From NCBI GenBank assembly GCA_046346965.1, contig JAXMHB010000011.1, positions 92,886 through 156,885 on the forward strand: a DNA stretch of 64,000 nucleotides, in the 5' to 3' direction. The translations under genes and the position numbers were made by a program. Each line of letters begins with the position of its first letter. Within the stretch, counting starts at the first letter, position 1. Below are positions 50,100-59,336 of the stretch, one piece after another. Under the pieces are notes generated by a model, which saw nothing but the letters and a program-made list of their open reading frames with translations, was not told the origin of the DNA and did not search any database. The DNA is from JAXMHB01 sp046346965. GTDB lineage: Bacteria; Pseudomonadota; Gammaproteobacteria; Xanthomonadales; SZUA-5.

Positions 50100-51881
50100 T
50101 CAGGGACGGATGCTGCAGTTGGCCTTCGGCACCAGATTGTTCACGCGGATCGTCGGCGAACTCAGGCTGCCGATGCGATAGCTCAAGTCTGCCTCGGTGC
50201 AGCTCAGGAAGCGCACGGTCAGCGTGCCCACATCGCGCGTCACCACCGGCGCCGGCACGCCGAACAGGCCGCCCTGGCTCTCGTACACCGACAGCGTGAC
50301 CTCGCGATTGTTGAAGCTGCCAGGTTCGGCGCAGGTGCTGGCACCCGGCGCGGAGCGGCAGCTATCCAGCGTGTACCACAGGTGGCGGCCGCTGCCGTCG
50401 GTGGCGTAGGTGTACCAGGTGCCGATCAGACGGTTCTGTCCCGGCATGGCGAAGAAGCTCCAGCCCTGGCCGCTGAGGGCGGCGTTGAACCACAGACCGT
50501 CAGCGCTCTGATCGACCGCCGCTTCCAGCGGCACGTCGCCGAGCGGAATGGCGACGACGCCGAGCGGCTGGTTGATGCCGTCACCGACCGCGTAGGCGGT
50601 GGCGATGGCACCGGCCGGCAGGTTCAAGGGCGCCAGATCGAAGTAGTTGGTGTTGCCGTCCGGCGACGCCACCTTGACGTCCAAACTGCCGGTGGGCAGG
50701 TCCAGATAGCCGCTGGCGGCGCCGTAAGGCACATTGGTCAGACCGGCGACGACGCTGCCGCCGTCGGTGCGGATGGACACGCCGGTGGCAGCGGCGGTTG
50801 CTGCGAAGGGCGCCGTGTGCGCGATACGCAGGGCGTAGTTGCCGGCGGCCGGTGCGCTGGTGCGATCCTCGAAACGCTGCAGCGCCAGCGGCTGCAGGCT
50901 GCCGTTACCCACGGCCGCCAGCGTGTAGCTCTTGTTGCCGTCGAGTTCGATCGTCCCGGTGATGGCCGCCGTCTGCGAACCCTGCGGGAACACCTTGATT
51001 TCGTAGGCGCCCTGCGTGAGGTCCAGTTCGGGCGTGAACTGGCGGAAGCGGAAGTTGTTCAGCACTTCAGCGCCATTGACGGTCACCCGCACGGCGGTGC
51101 CCTCCAGCGTGGCGGCAAAGGGCGCAAAATGTGCGACGCGCGCCTTCACCGGGCCGATCACGAAGGTCGGCAGCGGATTGCTCGGCGCCGCGCCCGGGGT
51201 GATCGCGGTGATGCCGGTGGGATAGCCATTGGCGCCGCCGGTGGCAACCAGCGTGTAGATACGGCCGGCGGACAGCGCGACCGGCTTCGGGTCGATCAGC
51301 GTGGTGCTGCCGTTGGGCGTCGCAACCTTCAGGTCGTAAGTGGCGGCCGGCAGCGTCAGGTAGCCGCTGGCGACCTTGAACGGGACGCGCGCGAGCCCGC
51401 CGACGACATTGTTGGCATTGTCGCGGATCGACACTTCAGTGCCAGCCAGCGTGTTGGCGAAGGGCGCCGCGTGCACGACGCGCACCTTCAACTGCCCGGC
51501 CGGCGGCGCGCTGTTGTCGTCCACCAGCGGCAGCAGGGCGAGCGGCTGGTTGCTGCCGTCGCCGACGGCCAGCACGGTGTAGTCGGTGTTGTTCGCCAGG
51601 TCCAGCGTGGCGCTGATCGCCGCGGTGGTCGATCCGGTCGGAACGACCTCGACGCTGTAGCGTCCTGCCGGACCCAGCGTCACATAATCGGTGAACTGTC
51701 CGAATACCACATTTTGCAGCGCAGTTTGACCGTTAACGCGGATACTGACGCTAGTCCCCTGCAGAGATGGCGCAAATGGCGCAAAATGACCCACCGTGAC
51801 GCGCGCATTGGCAAATGCCAGATTACCACCCATGAGCAAAGCAAGCGCGACTGCGCTGTACGACAGACGTTTCAAATACAT
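50100..51881 (-). CDS. exported protein with four DUF4397 repeats and a C-terminal WYTY domain
   Basis: A 593-residue secreted protein. After a signal peptide (MYLKRLSYSAVALALLMGGN...) come four Ig-like DUF4397 units, opened by VTVGHFAPFAPSLQGTSVSI, VRVVHAAPFANTLAGTEVSI, ARVAHFAPFAATLEGTAVRV and LRIAHTAPFAATAAATGVSI. Units 1 and 3, and 2 and 4, are more alike, so a two-unit block was duplicated. The last ~140 residues (GLWFNAALSGQG, GTWYTYATDGSGRHLWY, VGTLTVRFLSC) repeat the C-terminal domain of the pectate lyase-like protein at 5.3-7.2 kb. ATG 51881 is nine bases after AAGGAGG; ATG 51887 is too close to it. Probably a surface or adhesive protein. Confidence 0.82.
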   Translation of the reverse strand: MYLKRLSYSAVALALLMGGNLAFANARVTVGHFAPFAPSLQGTSVSIRVNGQTALQNVVFGQFTDYVTLGPAGRYSVEVVPTGSTTAAISATLDLANNTDYTVLAVGDGSNQPLALLPLVDDNSAPPAGQLKVRVVHAAPFANTLAGTEVSIRDNANNVVGGLARVPFKVASGYLTLPAATYDLKVATPNGSTTLIDPKPVALSAGRIYTLVATGGANGYPTGITAITPGAAPSNPLPTFVIGPVKARVAHFAPFAATLEGTAVRVTVNGAEVLNNFRFRQFTPELDLTQGAYEIKVFPQGSQTAAITGTIELDGNKSYTLAAVGNGSLQPLALQRFEDRTSAPAAGNYALRIAHTAPFAATAAATGVSIRTDGGSVVAGLTNVPYGAASGYLDLPTGSLDVKVASPDGNTNYFDLAPLNLPAGAIATAYAVGDGINQPLGVVAIPLGDVPLEAAVDQSADGLWFNAALSGQGWSFFAMPGQNRLIGTWYTYATDGSGRHLWYTLDSCRSAPGASTCAEPGSFNNREVTLSVYESQGGLFGVPAPVVTRDVGTLTVRFLSCTEADLSYRIGSLSSPTIRVNNLVPKANCSIRP

Positions 51882-52075
51882 GGCCATCGACCTCCTTGAG
51901 AGCTGAAGTGCACGCGCTGCCGGCGGCTAACGCGTCGTTCGCCGCGGTGTCCGCCGGCGTGAAATCAGCATCGCAGGGCGTAGATCAAACGCCGATGCAT
52001 TCTGTATCAATGGTATGTGGCGAAAACTTGAGTATCCCGTGCAATTGCCATGACGGGCGTGTGTAAAAAGGCTAA

Positions 52076-52386
52076 GCACGAGGGCACGTTCGAGCAAAGC
52101 GGAGGGCACGAGGGCACGCGCAAGCGAAGCGGAGGGGCGAAGGGCAGCGCTTGCGCGGCATCGCCGCGCGCTGCCCGGAGCGCCCGGCGGCTATGCCGAC
52201 GGGCCGGATCGAGGGCACGAGGGCACGAGGGCACGAGGGCACGAGGGCACGAGGGCACGAGGGCACGAAAAGGCTCGCATTCCGGGCTTACGCGTCAACT
52301 CCCGGCCACGTCAGTCACTTGTGGCTCTTGCTCCAGGCGCTTGCGTGCCCTCGTGCCCTCCGCCTTGCTTAAACGTGCCCTCGTGC
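52076..52386. repeat. 311-bp inverted-repeat element with internal GAGGGCAC array
   Basis: Left arm 52076-52119 and right arm 52343-52386 are 44-base inverted repeats with three mismatches. The arms contain GAGGGCAC units; between them lie a GC-rich stretch and a tandem array of seven exact GAGGGCAC units (52211-52266). No transposase and no clear target duplication are seen. It occupies most of the 51882-52410 gap, in which no gene is found; the ORF read through it is made of repeat. Confidence 0.8.
52211..52266 (+). repeat. 8-bp tandem array (GAGGGCAC x7)
   Basis: Seven exact contiguous units. Additional units are at 52080, 52102 and 52110 in the same orientation and at 52345, 52353, 52375 and 52393 inverted. 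Confidence 0.95.
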
Positions 52387-52410
52387 TCTTGCGTGCCCTC
52401 GTCGCGATAG

Positions 52411-52842
52411 CTACTTCGGCCCGGAGCCCCAGTGGTCTTCTTTGCGGCGGCCTTGGGTGTGGCGGCGGTCTTCCTCGGTGTCGAAGCGCAGCTCGTGGCG
52501 GCGTTCGGCGTCGCGGCGGCGCTGGCGCCGGCGATGCTCGGTGACTGCCAGATAGCGGCATTGGCAACTGCGGCCGCAGCCGGCGATCGGCAGCGGCACC
52601 GCCACATCGCCGGGAAAGCGCTTGCCGGCCGATTCACAGGCCCAGCTGCAGGCCTGCGCGGGTTGCTCGACCACCAGTTCCCAGGCGCGGATCGAACGCA
52701 AGTGCTTGTACAGACGGGGATTCACCACCCGGTCCGGCAATTCGGCCAGCTCACCGAGGCGGCGTCGGCGGCGTTGTCTTTGTACCGCCCATGCAATCAC
52801 GCCTGCTGCCAGCGCCAGCGTCACCAGGATCATCCAGTTCAT
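52411..52842 (-). CDS. membrane-anchored basic protein with Cys cluster, unknown function
   Basis: A 143-residue protein with one N-terminal membrane helix (MNWMILVTLALAAGVIAWAV) followed by a strongly basic segment (QRQRRRRRLGEL), a conserved-looking middle VVNPRLYKHLRSIRAWELVV, a cysteine group in AGCGRSCQCRYLAVTEHRRR and a charged Arg/Asp/His-rich tail. The Cys spacing (C-x3-C-x-C) could bind metal. I recall similar hypothetical proteins in Xanthomonads. ATG 52842 is six bases after GGAG. Confidence 0.65.
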   Translation of the reverse strand: MNWMILVTLALAAGVIAWAVQRQRRRRRLGELAELPDRVVNPRLYKHLRSIRAWELVVEQPAQACSWACESAGKRFPGDVAVPLPIAGCGRSCQCRYLAVTEHRRRQRRRDAERRHELRFDTEEDRRHTQGRRKEDHWGSGPK

Positions 52843-53002
52843 CGAGCACTCCAGTTACATTGCGTGACCGGGTGAGCATAGCGGTCGCGCCGGTCTTCGT
52901 GCGGCCGGCCGGCGGCCGGTCAGGTCAGTGCGGCCCTGCTATAGTCCGCGACCCGCTGGCGCCAGCCGGCGCGCCGTCTGTCTCTGGTCCCCGACTACGC
53001 CC

Positions 53003-56000
53003 ATGCGCCTCGCCACCGTCAAACTGGCCGGCTTCAAGTCCTTCGTCGATCCGACGGTCTTGCATCTGCCGACCAACCTCACCGCCGTCGTGGGGCCGAA
53101 TGGCTGTGGCAAGTCCAACATCATCGACGCGGTGAAGTGGGTGCTGGGCGAGTCTGCCGCCAGTCGTTTGCGCGGCGATTCGATGACTGACGTGATCTTC
53201 AACGGCACCACCGAGCGCAAGCCGGTCGGGCAGGCCTCGGTCGAGCTGATTTTCGACAACACCGACGGCGCCATCGTCGGCGAGTACGCGGCCTACAACG
53301 AGATCGCGGTCAAACGCGTGGTCGGGCGCGATGGGCAGTCGCAGTACTGGTTGAACGGCAGCAAATGTCGCCGTCGCGACGTCACCGACCTGTTCCTCGG
53401 CACCGGCCTCGGCCCGCGCTCCTACGCCATCATCGAGCAGGGCATGATCTCGCAGATCGTCGAGGCCGCCCCGGAAGATCTGCGCGTGCACCTGGAAGAG
53501 GCCGCTGGCATCTCCAAGTACAAGGAGCGCCGCAAGGAAACCGAGTCGCGCATGCGCGCCACACGCGAGAACCTGGAGCGCCTGAAGGACGTCAGCGACG
53601 AGGTCGACAAACAGCTGGAGCATTTGCGGCGTCAGGCCAGGCAGGCCGAGCGCTGGACCGAGCTGCGCGCCGAACAGCGCAAGGTAGACGCCGAGGTCAA
53701 GGCGCTCGGCTGGCGCGGACTGGCGCAGCAGTTGGAAGCGGAGCTCGCCAAGCTGCGGCAGGCCGAGTTGCTGGTAGAACAACTGAGCGCCGAGCAGACG
53801 CGCAACGAAGCCGACATCGAGCAGGCGCGCGCCCAGCACGGCGAGGCCGCCGAGCATTTCCGCGCGGTGCAGGCCGAGCACTATCAAGTCGGCGCCGAGA
53901 TTGCCCGTGTCGAGCAGCAGCTGGCCTATCGCCGCGATACGGTGGCGCGCTTAAAGCGCGAGATCGCCGAGGCCGGCGCCCAGCGCAGCCATCTGGACGA
54001 GCAGTTCCAGCTGGACGTGCAGCAGCAAACCATGTTGCAGCAGGCGCTCGATCGCGAAGAGCCGCGTCTGGCCGCGCTTGCCGACGCTGCGGCCGAGCGC
54101 AGCGACGCGCTGGCGGCGGCCGAGTCGGCGCTGGCGCAGTGGCAGTCGCATGCCGATCTGATGAATCGCGGCGCCAGTGAGGCCACCAAGGCGGCCGAGG
54201 TGGAGCGCACCCGCATCGATTATCTCGAGCGCCAGGTGCACCAGGCCTTGCGCCGGCGCGAGGTGCTGGATTCGGAAGTGGCGATGCTGGCCTCGCGCGG
54301 CAGCGCCGACGAACTGGCGGCACTGCGCGCCACGCTGGAGGCCGAAGAGGCCACGGTGGAGACACTGTCGGCGGAACTCGATACGCGCAAGTCCGCGGTG
54401 GCCAAAGCCGATCAGTTGCAGCGCGAAACCAACACCGCATTGCATCATGAGCGTCAGCAGCTGACCGCGGCACGCGGTCGCTTGGCCTCGCTGGAGGCCC
54501 TGCAGCATGCGGCGCTGGGCGAGGACAAGCGCGAACTGGCGAGCTGGCTGGCGCGCCACGGACTCGCGCAGGCGCCGCGCCTGGGCGCGCTGCTGCAGGT
54601 GGACGCCGGCTGGGAAGCCGCGGTCGAGACGGCGCTCGGCATGGCGCTGGAGGCGATCGTCGTCGACGGCGCCCTGCAGCGCGAGCTAGACCTCGCATCC
54701 TTGCCCAAGGGGGTGCTGACGCTGGCCGATGCCGGCACCGCCGGCGCCCCGGCGCCGGCCAGCAGTCTGGCCGGGCGTGTGCGCGGTCCGGCGGCGCTGC
54801 AGGCCTGGCTGGGCGCGATCGACACCGCCGACAGTTTGGCGGCCGCGCTGGACCGCGTGTCCGCGTTGGCGCCGCACCAGAGCGTGATCACCGCCGACGG
54901 CCACTGGTTCGGCCCGGGCTGGCGCCGCATTGATCGCGGCAGCCAGGGCCACGAGGGCGTGATCCAGCGCGGCCGCGAGATCGACACGCTGAAAGCGCGC
55001 GTCGAGCACGGCGAGGCGCGCATCGTCGAACTCGAGGATGCGCTGGCCGGCGCGCGCAGCCAGCACGCCGAGGCCGAGCGCGCGCGCGAGCTGGCGCAGA
55101 CCGCGCTCTACGCCGCACATCGCAAGCTGGCCGACGTCTCCGGGCGCGTGCGCAGCCATGAAGGCAAGGTCGAACAAGAACGCCAGCGGCGTGAGGCGAT
55201 CGCGCGCGAGCGCGAGCAGCTGGCCGAGCAGATCGGTCAGGCCGAGACCCAGGTACGTGAATCGCGTAGCAAGCTGAGCCAGGAGATGGGACGCCTGGAA
55301 ACGCTGGCCGAGGAACGCGAACGGCTGGATGGCGAGCGCCAGCGGCTCACGCAGGCACGCGAGAGTGCGCGCGCCGCCGCGCGCGAGGCGCAGGAAGGCG
55401 AACGCCAGCTGGCGCTATCGGTGGAAAGCAAGCGCACCGCCTCGCGCTCGCTGCAAGCGGCACTGGAGCGCATCCAGCTGCAGCGCAGTCAACTTGGGCA
55501 GCGCCAGCAGCAGCTGGAACAGCAGCTCGGTGAGGCCGAGGGCCCGCTGCCGACGCTGGAGAGCGAGCTGCGCCTGCATCTGGAGCAGCGGGTGATCGTC
55601 GATCAGCGCCTCAGCGGCGCGCGCCAGCTGCTTGAGCAACTGGATCAGCGGTTGCGCAAGCAGGACTACGAGCGCCAGCGCATCGACCACCAATTGGCGG
55701 CGGCGCGCGACAAGCGCGGTCAGGCGCAACTCGGTGAACAGGCCTTGCGGATCAAAGCCGATGCCCTCGAACAGGCGCTGACCGCCGAAGGCTTCGAGCG
55801 CGATGCCGTGCTTGCGGATCTCGATCCGGCGGCCAATCTGCCGGCCTGGGAGGCGCGCTTGACCGATCTGGAACAGCGCATCAAGCGCCTGGAACCGGTC
55901 AACCTCGCCGCCATCCAGGAGCTGGAAGAACAAACCACGCGCAAGAGTTATCTGGATGCACAGGCGCAGGATTTGAACGAGGCACTGGAAACGCTGGAAG

Positions 56001-56500
56001 AGGCGATCCGCAAAATCGATCGGGAAACCCGCACGCGCTTCAAGGAAACCTTCGATCGCGTCAATGCCGGCGTGCAGGAGCTGTTTCCGCGCCTGTTCGG
56101 CGGCGGCCACGCCTACCTCGATCTGACCGGTGAGGATCTGTTGTCCACCGGCGTCAACATCATCGCGCGTCCGCCTGGCAAAAAGCCCGCCAGTATCGGA
56201 TTGCTGTCCGGCGGCGAGAAAGCGCTGACCGCCGTCTCGCTGGTGTTCTCGATCTTCCGGCTGAACCCCGCGCCCTTCTGCCTGCTCGACGAGGTCGACG
56301 CACCGCTCGATGAAGCCAACGTCGGCCGCTTCAGCCAGATGGTGGTCGAAATGAGCAAAAGCGTGCAGTTCCTGGTCGTCTCGCACAACAAAGTGACGAT
56401 GGAAGCCGCTTATCAACTCGCCGGCGTCACCATGCGCGAACCCGGCGTCTCGCGCCTGGTCAGCGTCGACCTGGCCGAGGCAGCGAGGTTGGTGGCGTGA
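53003..56500 (+). CDS. smc: chromosome segregation ATPase SMC
   Basis: A 1165-residue SMC protein that organises and segregates the chromosome with ScpA/ScpB. The N-terminal head has Walker A VVGPNGCGKSNIIDAVKWVL; two long coiled coils (about 170-500 and 670-1000) flank a hinge (about 510-660, VLTLADAGTAGAPAPASSLA region); the C-terminal head has the signature LLSGGEKALTAVSLVFSIF and Walker B FCLLDEVDAPLDEANV. ATG 53003 matches the family N-terminus (MRLATVKLAGFKSFVDPTVL). In Xanthomonads zipA and ligA usually follow smc; here a heptamer array and a threonine aldolase gene follow. Confidence 0.96.
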   Translation: MRLATVKLAGFKSFVDPTVLHLPTNLTAVVGPNGCGKSNIIDAVKWVLGESAASRLRGDSMTDVIFNGTTERKPVGQASVELIFDNTDGAIVGEYAAYNEIAVKRVVGRDGQSQYWLNGSKCRRRDVTDLFLGTGLGPRSYAIIEQGMISQIVEAAPEDLRVHLEEAAGISKYKERRKETESRMRATRENLERLKDVSDEVDKQLEHLRRQARQAERWTELRAEQRKVDAEVKALGWRGLAQQLEAELAKLRQAELLVEQLSAEQTRNEADIEQARAQHGEAAEHFRAVQAEHYQVGAEIARVEQQLAYRRDTVARLKREIAEAGAQRSHLDEQFQLDVQQQTMLQQALDREEPRLAALADAAAERSDALAAAESALAQWQSHADLMNRGASEATKAAEVERTRIDYLERQVHQALRRREVLDSEVAMLASRGSADELAALRATLEAEEATVETLSAELDTRKSAVAKADQLQRETNTALHHERQQLTAARGRLASLEALQHAALGEDKRELASWLARHGLAQAPRLGALLQVDAGWEAAVETALGMALEAIVVDGALQRELDLASLPKGVLTLADAGTAGAPAPASSLAGRVRGPAALQAWLGAIDTADSLAAALDRVSALAPHQSVITADGHWFGPGWRRIDRGSQGHEGVIQRGREIDTLKARVEHGEARIVELEDALAGARSQHAEAERARELAQTALYAAHRKLADVSGRVRSHEGKVEQERQRREAIAREREQLAEQIGQAETQVRESRSKLSQEMGRLETLAEERERLDGERQRLTQARESARAAAREAQEGERQLALSVESKRTASRSLQAALERIQLQRSQLGQRQQQLEQQLGEAEGPLPTLESELRLHLEQRVIVDQRLSGARQLLEQLDQRLRKQDYERQRIDHQLAAARDKRGQAQLGEQALRIKADALEQALTAEGFERDAVLADLDPAANLPAWEARLTDLEQRIKRLEPVNLAAIQELEEQTTRKSYLDAQAQDLNEALETLEEAIRKIDRETRTRFKETFDRVNAGVQELFPRLFGGGHAYLDLTGEDLLSTGVNIIARPPGKKPASIGLLSGGEKALTAVSLVFSIFRLNPAPFCLLDEVDAPLDEANVGRFSQMVVEMSKSVQFLVVSHNKVTMEAAYQLAGVTMREPGVSRLVSVDLAEAARLVA

Positions 56501-56511
56501 AGGGGGGGGAA

Positions 56512-56588
56512 GTGAAAAGTGAAAAGTGAAAAGTGAAAAGTGAAAAGTGAAAAGTGAAAAGTGAAAAGTGAAAAGTGAAAAGTGAAAA
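56512..56588 (+). repeat. 7-bp tandem array (GTGAAAA x11)
   Basis: Eleven exact contiguous GTGAAAA units beginning 12 bases after the smc stop codon. Confidence 0.97.
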
Positions 56589-56688
56589 TGCGTCAGTCGA
56601 GATTGTTTGTCAAGCAGGTTTTTTAGGTGTATGTGCAGGGTTTGCGTCTGCGCACTTGCTGCGTGGCGCCGATCTTGTCCATTTTACA

Positions 56689-56767
56689 TTTAACTCTTAA
56701 CTTTTAACTTTTAACTAATGCGTGCCGCGCACCCTCAATCTCGCCCCTTTTACTTTTCACTTTTCAC
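56689..56767 (+). repeat. degenerate TTTAACT units and inverted TTTTCAC copies
   Basis: Four TTTAACT-type heptamers (56689-56716) and, further on, two exact TTTTCAC units (56754-56767) that are the reverse complement of the GTGAAAA array. The stretch is strikingly AT-rich for this genome. With the array it fills the 56501-56808 gap; no gene is seen. Confidence 0.8.
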
Positions 56768-56808
56768 TCCATCCCCCACTCTCAACGCCCCTCAGGCTGA
56801 CCCGCTCC

Positions 56809-57840
56809 ATGCCCATCGATCTGATCAGCGATACCGTGACCCGTCCGACGCCGGCGATGTTGGAGGCGATGTGGAAGGCCGAGGTTGGGGATGATGTGTT
56901 CAATGAGGATGCCGGGGCGCACGCCTTGCAGGCGCATGCGGCGGCGATGTTCGGGCATGAGGCGGCGCTGTTCATGCCGTCGGGCGTGATGAGCAATCAG
57001 ATTGCCATCAAGGCGCATACCGAGCCGATGGATGAGCTGATTTGCGAGGAGAGTTCGCATGTCTACCGCTATGAAAACGGTGGCTATGCCTTTCATTCGC
57101 AGATCGCGATTCAGCCCATTCCGGGTGATCACGGGCGCTTGACGGCCGATCAGATTGCGCGCGCGATCAAACCCAGTGCCGATTGGCTGCCGCGTTCGCG
57201 GCTGGTGGTGCTGGAAAATACCTGCAATGCGGCTGGCGGCAGCTATTACCGACTGGAGCGGGTGCTGCCGATTCGTGAGTTGTGCCAGCAGCGCGGTTTG
57301 CGTCTGCATCTCGATGGCGCGCGTCTGTTCAACGCGCTGGTGGAGTCCGGTGAATCGACGCTGGACTGGGGTCGGGCTTTTGACAGCGTTTCGATTTGCT
57401 TGTCGAAGGGTTTGGGCGCGCCGGTGGGATCGCTGCTGCTCGGCTCGCGCGAGTTCATTGCGCGGGCGCGGCGTCTGCGCAAGGGCTTTGGTGGCGGCAT
57501 GCGGCAGATCGGCTATCTGGCGGCGGCGGGTTTGTATGCCTTGCAGCACCACGTGCAGCGTCTGCGCGAAGACCATGCGCACGCGCGGCGGCTGGCGCAA
57601 ACGCTGGAGCGATTGCCATGCGTGGCGGCGCTGCGGCCGGTGCACACCAATATCGTGATTTTCGATTTGGCCGGCGAGTTGACCGCCGAGCGCTTCCTCG
57701 CGGCCTTGACGGTGCAGGGCGTGCGCGCCTCCGCCTTCGGTCCGCGCACCGTGCGCTTCGTGACGCACCTCGATGTCAGCGCCGAGCAGATCGAGCAAGT
57801 CTGCGCGATCCTCGAAGGCCCTCTGCGCGATCTGGCCTGA
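56809..57840 (+). CDS. ltaE: low-specificity L-threonine aldolase
   Basis: A 343-residue PLP enzyme splitting L-threonine or L-allo-threonine into glycine and acetaldehyde. Landmarks are IDLISDTVTRPTPAML at the N-terminus, GHEAALFMPSGVMSNQIA, the His-stacking segment ESSHVYRYENGG, LHLDGARLFNA and the cofactor Lys200 in SICLSKGLGAPVGS. Length and order agree with E. coli LtaE (333 residues). The stop overlaps the ATG of the methyltransferase gene (TGATG). The start has no strong ribosome-binding site; it is chosen by alignment with the family. Confidence 0.93.
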   Translation: MPIDLISDTVTRPTPAMLEAMWKAEVGDDVFNEDAGAHALQAHAAAMFGHEAALFMPSGVMSNQIAIKAHTEPMDELICEESSHVYRYENGGYAFHSQIAIQPIPGDHGRLTADQIARAIKPSADWLPRSRLVVLENTCNAAGGSYYRLERVLPIRELCQQRGLRLHLDGARLFNALVESGESTLDWGRAFDSVSICLSKGLGAPVGSLLLGSREFIARARRLRKGFGGGMRQIGYLAAAGLYALQHHVQRLREDHAHARRLAQTLERLPCVAALRPVHTNIVIFDLAGELTAERFLAALTVQGVRASAFGPRTVRFVTHLDVSAEQIEQVCAILEGPLRDLA

Positions 57841-58805
57841 TGAGCACCGACCTGCGACGAGATTCCTGGAGTCGCTACTGGGCCGCCGGGGCCTTGCACT
57901 CCTGCGCCAGCAGCTTTGCCGGCAACTATGAAGACGAGATCGGCGCCTTCTGGCGGCAGGAGTTTGCCGACTGGCGCGCCGACGCCCGCGCCCTCGATGT
58001 GGCGACCGGCAATGGCGCGCTGCCCAAGTTGATCATCGATACGCTGGCCGCGTGGCCGGAGATCGATGCGGTGGACCTGGCCGACATCGCGCCGCGCTGG
58101 CCGCGCAGCCTGCCGAAGGCGCAGCGCGCGCGCCTGCGCTTCCACCCGCGGGTGCTGGCCGAGCAGTTGCCTTTTGCCGATGCCAGTTTCGACTATGCGA
58201 TCAGCCAGTACGGGCTGGAGTACAGCGACTTGGCGCGCAGCCTGCCCGAATTGCGCCGGGTGCTGCGGTCGGGCGCGCGCGTGGCGCTGGTCGTGCACCA
58301 TCGCGAGTCCCTGCCGGTGGCGATCGGCAGCGCCGAAGTGGCGCATATCGATGGCTTGCTGGCACCGGGGCAGTTGCTGGACCTGGCGCGCGCTTTGATC
58401 CCGATCCTGGTTCGACTGGCGACGCCGGCCGGCTTGGCCGCCGTGCAGCGTGACCCGAACGCCGCCGCGCTGCGGCAGCAGTACAACCTGGCGATGCGGG
58501 CGCTGCAAGAGCGTGCGCAGGCGGCTGCGGCGCCGGACGTGCTGCTGGAAACGCAGCAGGCAGTGGGTGATCTGATCCAGCGCAGCGCGCGCCTGGGCTT
58601 GCGCGAGGCCGTGCAGCGCCTGGATCAGATCGTCCGCGGCTTGCAGGAATCCCGCTTGCGTCAGGCCGAACTGGTGCGCCATGCGCTGACGCGCGAGGCG
58701 GTCGAGGCCATCGCTGCGGCGCTCGGCGCGCGGCAACTGACGCTGCAGCCGCTGCATGCGCGCGGCGCGGTGTTCGCCTGGGGCCTGCGCGTGCAGCTGG
58801 CGTGA
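57840..58805 (+). CDS. class I SAM-dependent methyltransferase
   Basis: A 321-residue protein with the Rossmann methyltransferase core: motif I ALDVATGNGALPKLI, an acidic residue at the end of strand 2 (IDAVDLADIAPRW), then LPFADASFDYAISQYGLEYS and LRRVLRSGARVALVVHHRES. The C-terminal ~130 residues are helical (QLLDLARALIPILVRLATPA, RLGLREAVQRLDQIVRGLQE) and probably close over the substrate. The substrate is unknown. The gene overlaps ltaE by one base and is translationally coupled to it, but no joint pathway is evident. Confidence 0.82.
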   Translation: MSTDLRRDSWSRYWAAGALHSCASSFAGNYEDEIGAFWRQEFADWRADARALDVATGNGALPKLIIDTLAAWPEIDAVDLADIAPRWPRSLPKAQRARLRFHPRVLAEQLPFADASFDYAISQYGLEYSDLARSLPELRRVLRSGARVALVVHHRESLPVAIGSAEVAHIDGLLAPGQLLDLARALIPILVRLATPAGLAAVQRDPNAAALRQQYNLAMRALQERAQAAAAPDVLLETQQAVGDLIQRSARLGLREAVQRLDQIVRGLQESRLRQAELVRHALTREAVEAIAAALGARQLTLQPLHARGAVFAWGLRVQLA

Positions 58806-58888
58806 ATGGGCGAATCTTCATTTGTCTGAGGTTGGCGCTTAGCGCGGCGCGGCATACCATCATCGCCACCTGAGACCGGAGTGCCGAC

Positions 58889-59266
58889 ATGAATCGTATC
58901 GCAGCCCTGTTGTGCGTCCTGTTCCTGCTGGCGGTGCCGACGGTGCAAGCCGCCGACGCCGAAGGGCAGGTCACCAGCGTCCTGACGCGTCAGAGCGAGC
59001 GCCTGTATGCCGTGCGCATCATCAGCGTCGACGGGCGCAACCTGCCGGAAGGCGGTCGCCAGCTGGTGCGCCTGGAGGCCGGCAAGCGCCGTTTGGGCGT
59101 GGTCGCCTTGATCGAGCGCGATAACGCTTTTGGCTTGAATCAGCGCAACCGCCCGGCGCCCAAATACATCGATATCGACGTCGAGGCCGGCAAGCATTAT
59201 CGCGTCGGCGCCAAGGTGCAGGATCCGCGCTATCGCGATTGGACCACGGTGGTCGAGTTTCGCTGA
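58889..59266 (+). CDS. small exported protein, unknown function
   Basis: A 125-residue protein with a signal peptide (MNRIAALLCVLFLLAVPTVQA) and a compact mature part rich in strands (YAVRIISVDGRNLPEGGRQL, VEAGKHYRVGAKVQDPRYRD). The V-x-A-G-K-x-Y pattern is common in small periplasmic beta-sandwich proteins. No family is recognised. The start is chosen for the signal peptide, with a GGAG-like site (ACCGGAGTGCCGAC) upstream. Confidence 0.65.
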   Translation: MNRIAALLCVLFLLAVPTVQAADAEGQVTSVLTRQSERLYAVRIISVDGRNLPEGGRQLVRLEAGKRRLGVVALIERDNAFGLNQRNRPAPKYIDIDVEAGKHYRVGAKVQDPRYRDWTTVVEFR

Positions 59267-59309
59267 GCCTGCGGATGGCTAGTGTAAATTAGTGTGATAG
59301 TGCTAGTCT

Positions 59310-59336
59310 CGGTGCTTTCCGCAATGGAAAGCACCG
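59310..59336 (+). promoter_or_regulatory. hairpin sequestering the ribosome-binding site of the next gene
   Basis: CGGTGCTTTCC (59310-59320) pairs perfectly with GGAAAGCACCG (59326-59336) around loop GCAAT; the start codon ATG follows immediately. The only plausible Shine-Dalgarno sequence, GGAAAG, lies inside the right arm, so the folded mRNA would block initiation. Confidence 0.65.

Noticed and set aside
52050..52544. A 164-codon open frame across the octamer element
   Set aside because: Its sequence is the repeat translated (HEGTR-type runs); it has no ribosome-binding site and overlaps the supported minus-strand gene.
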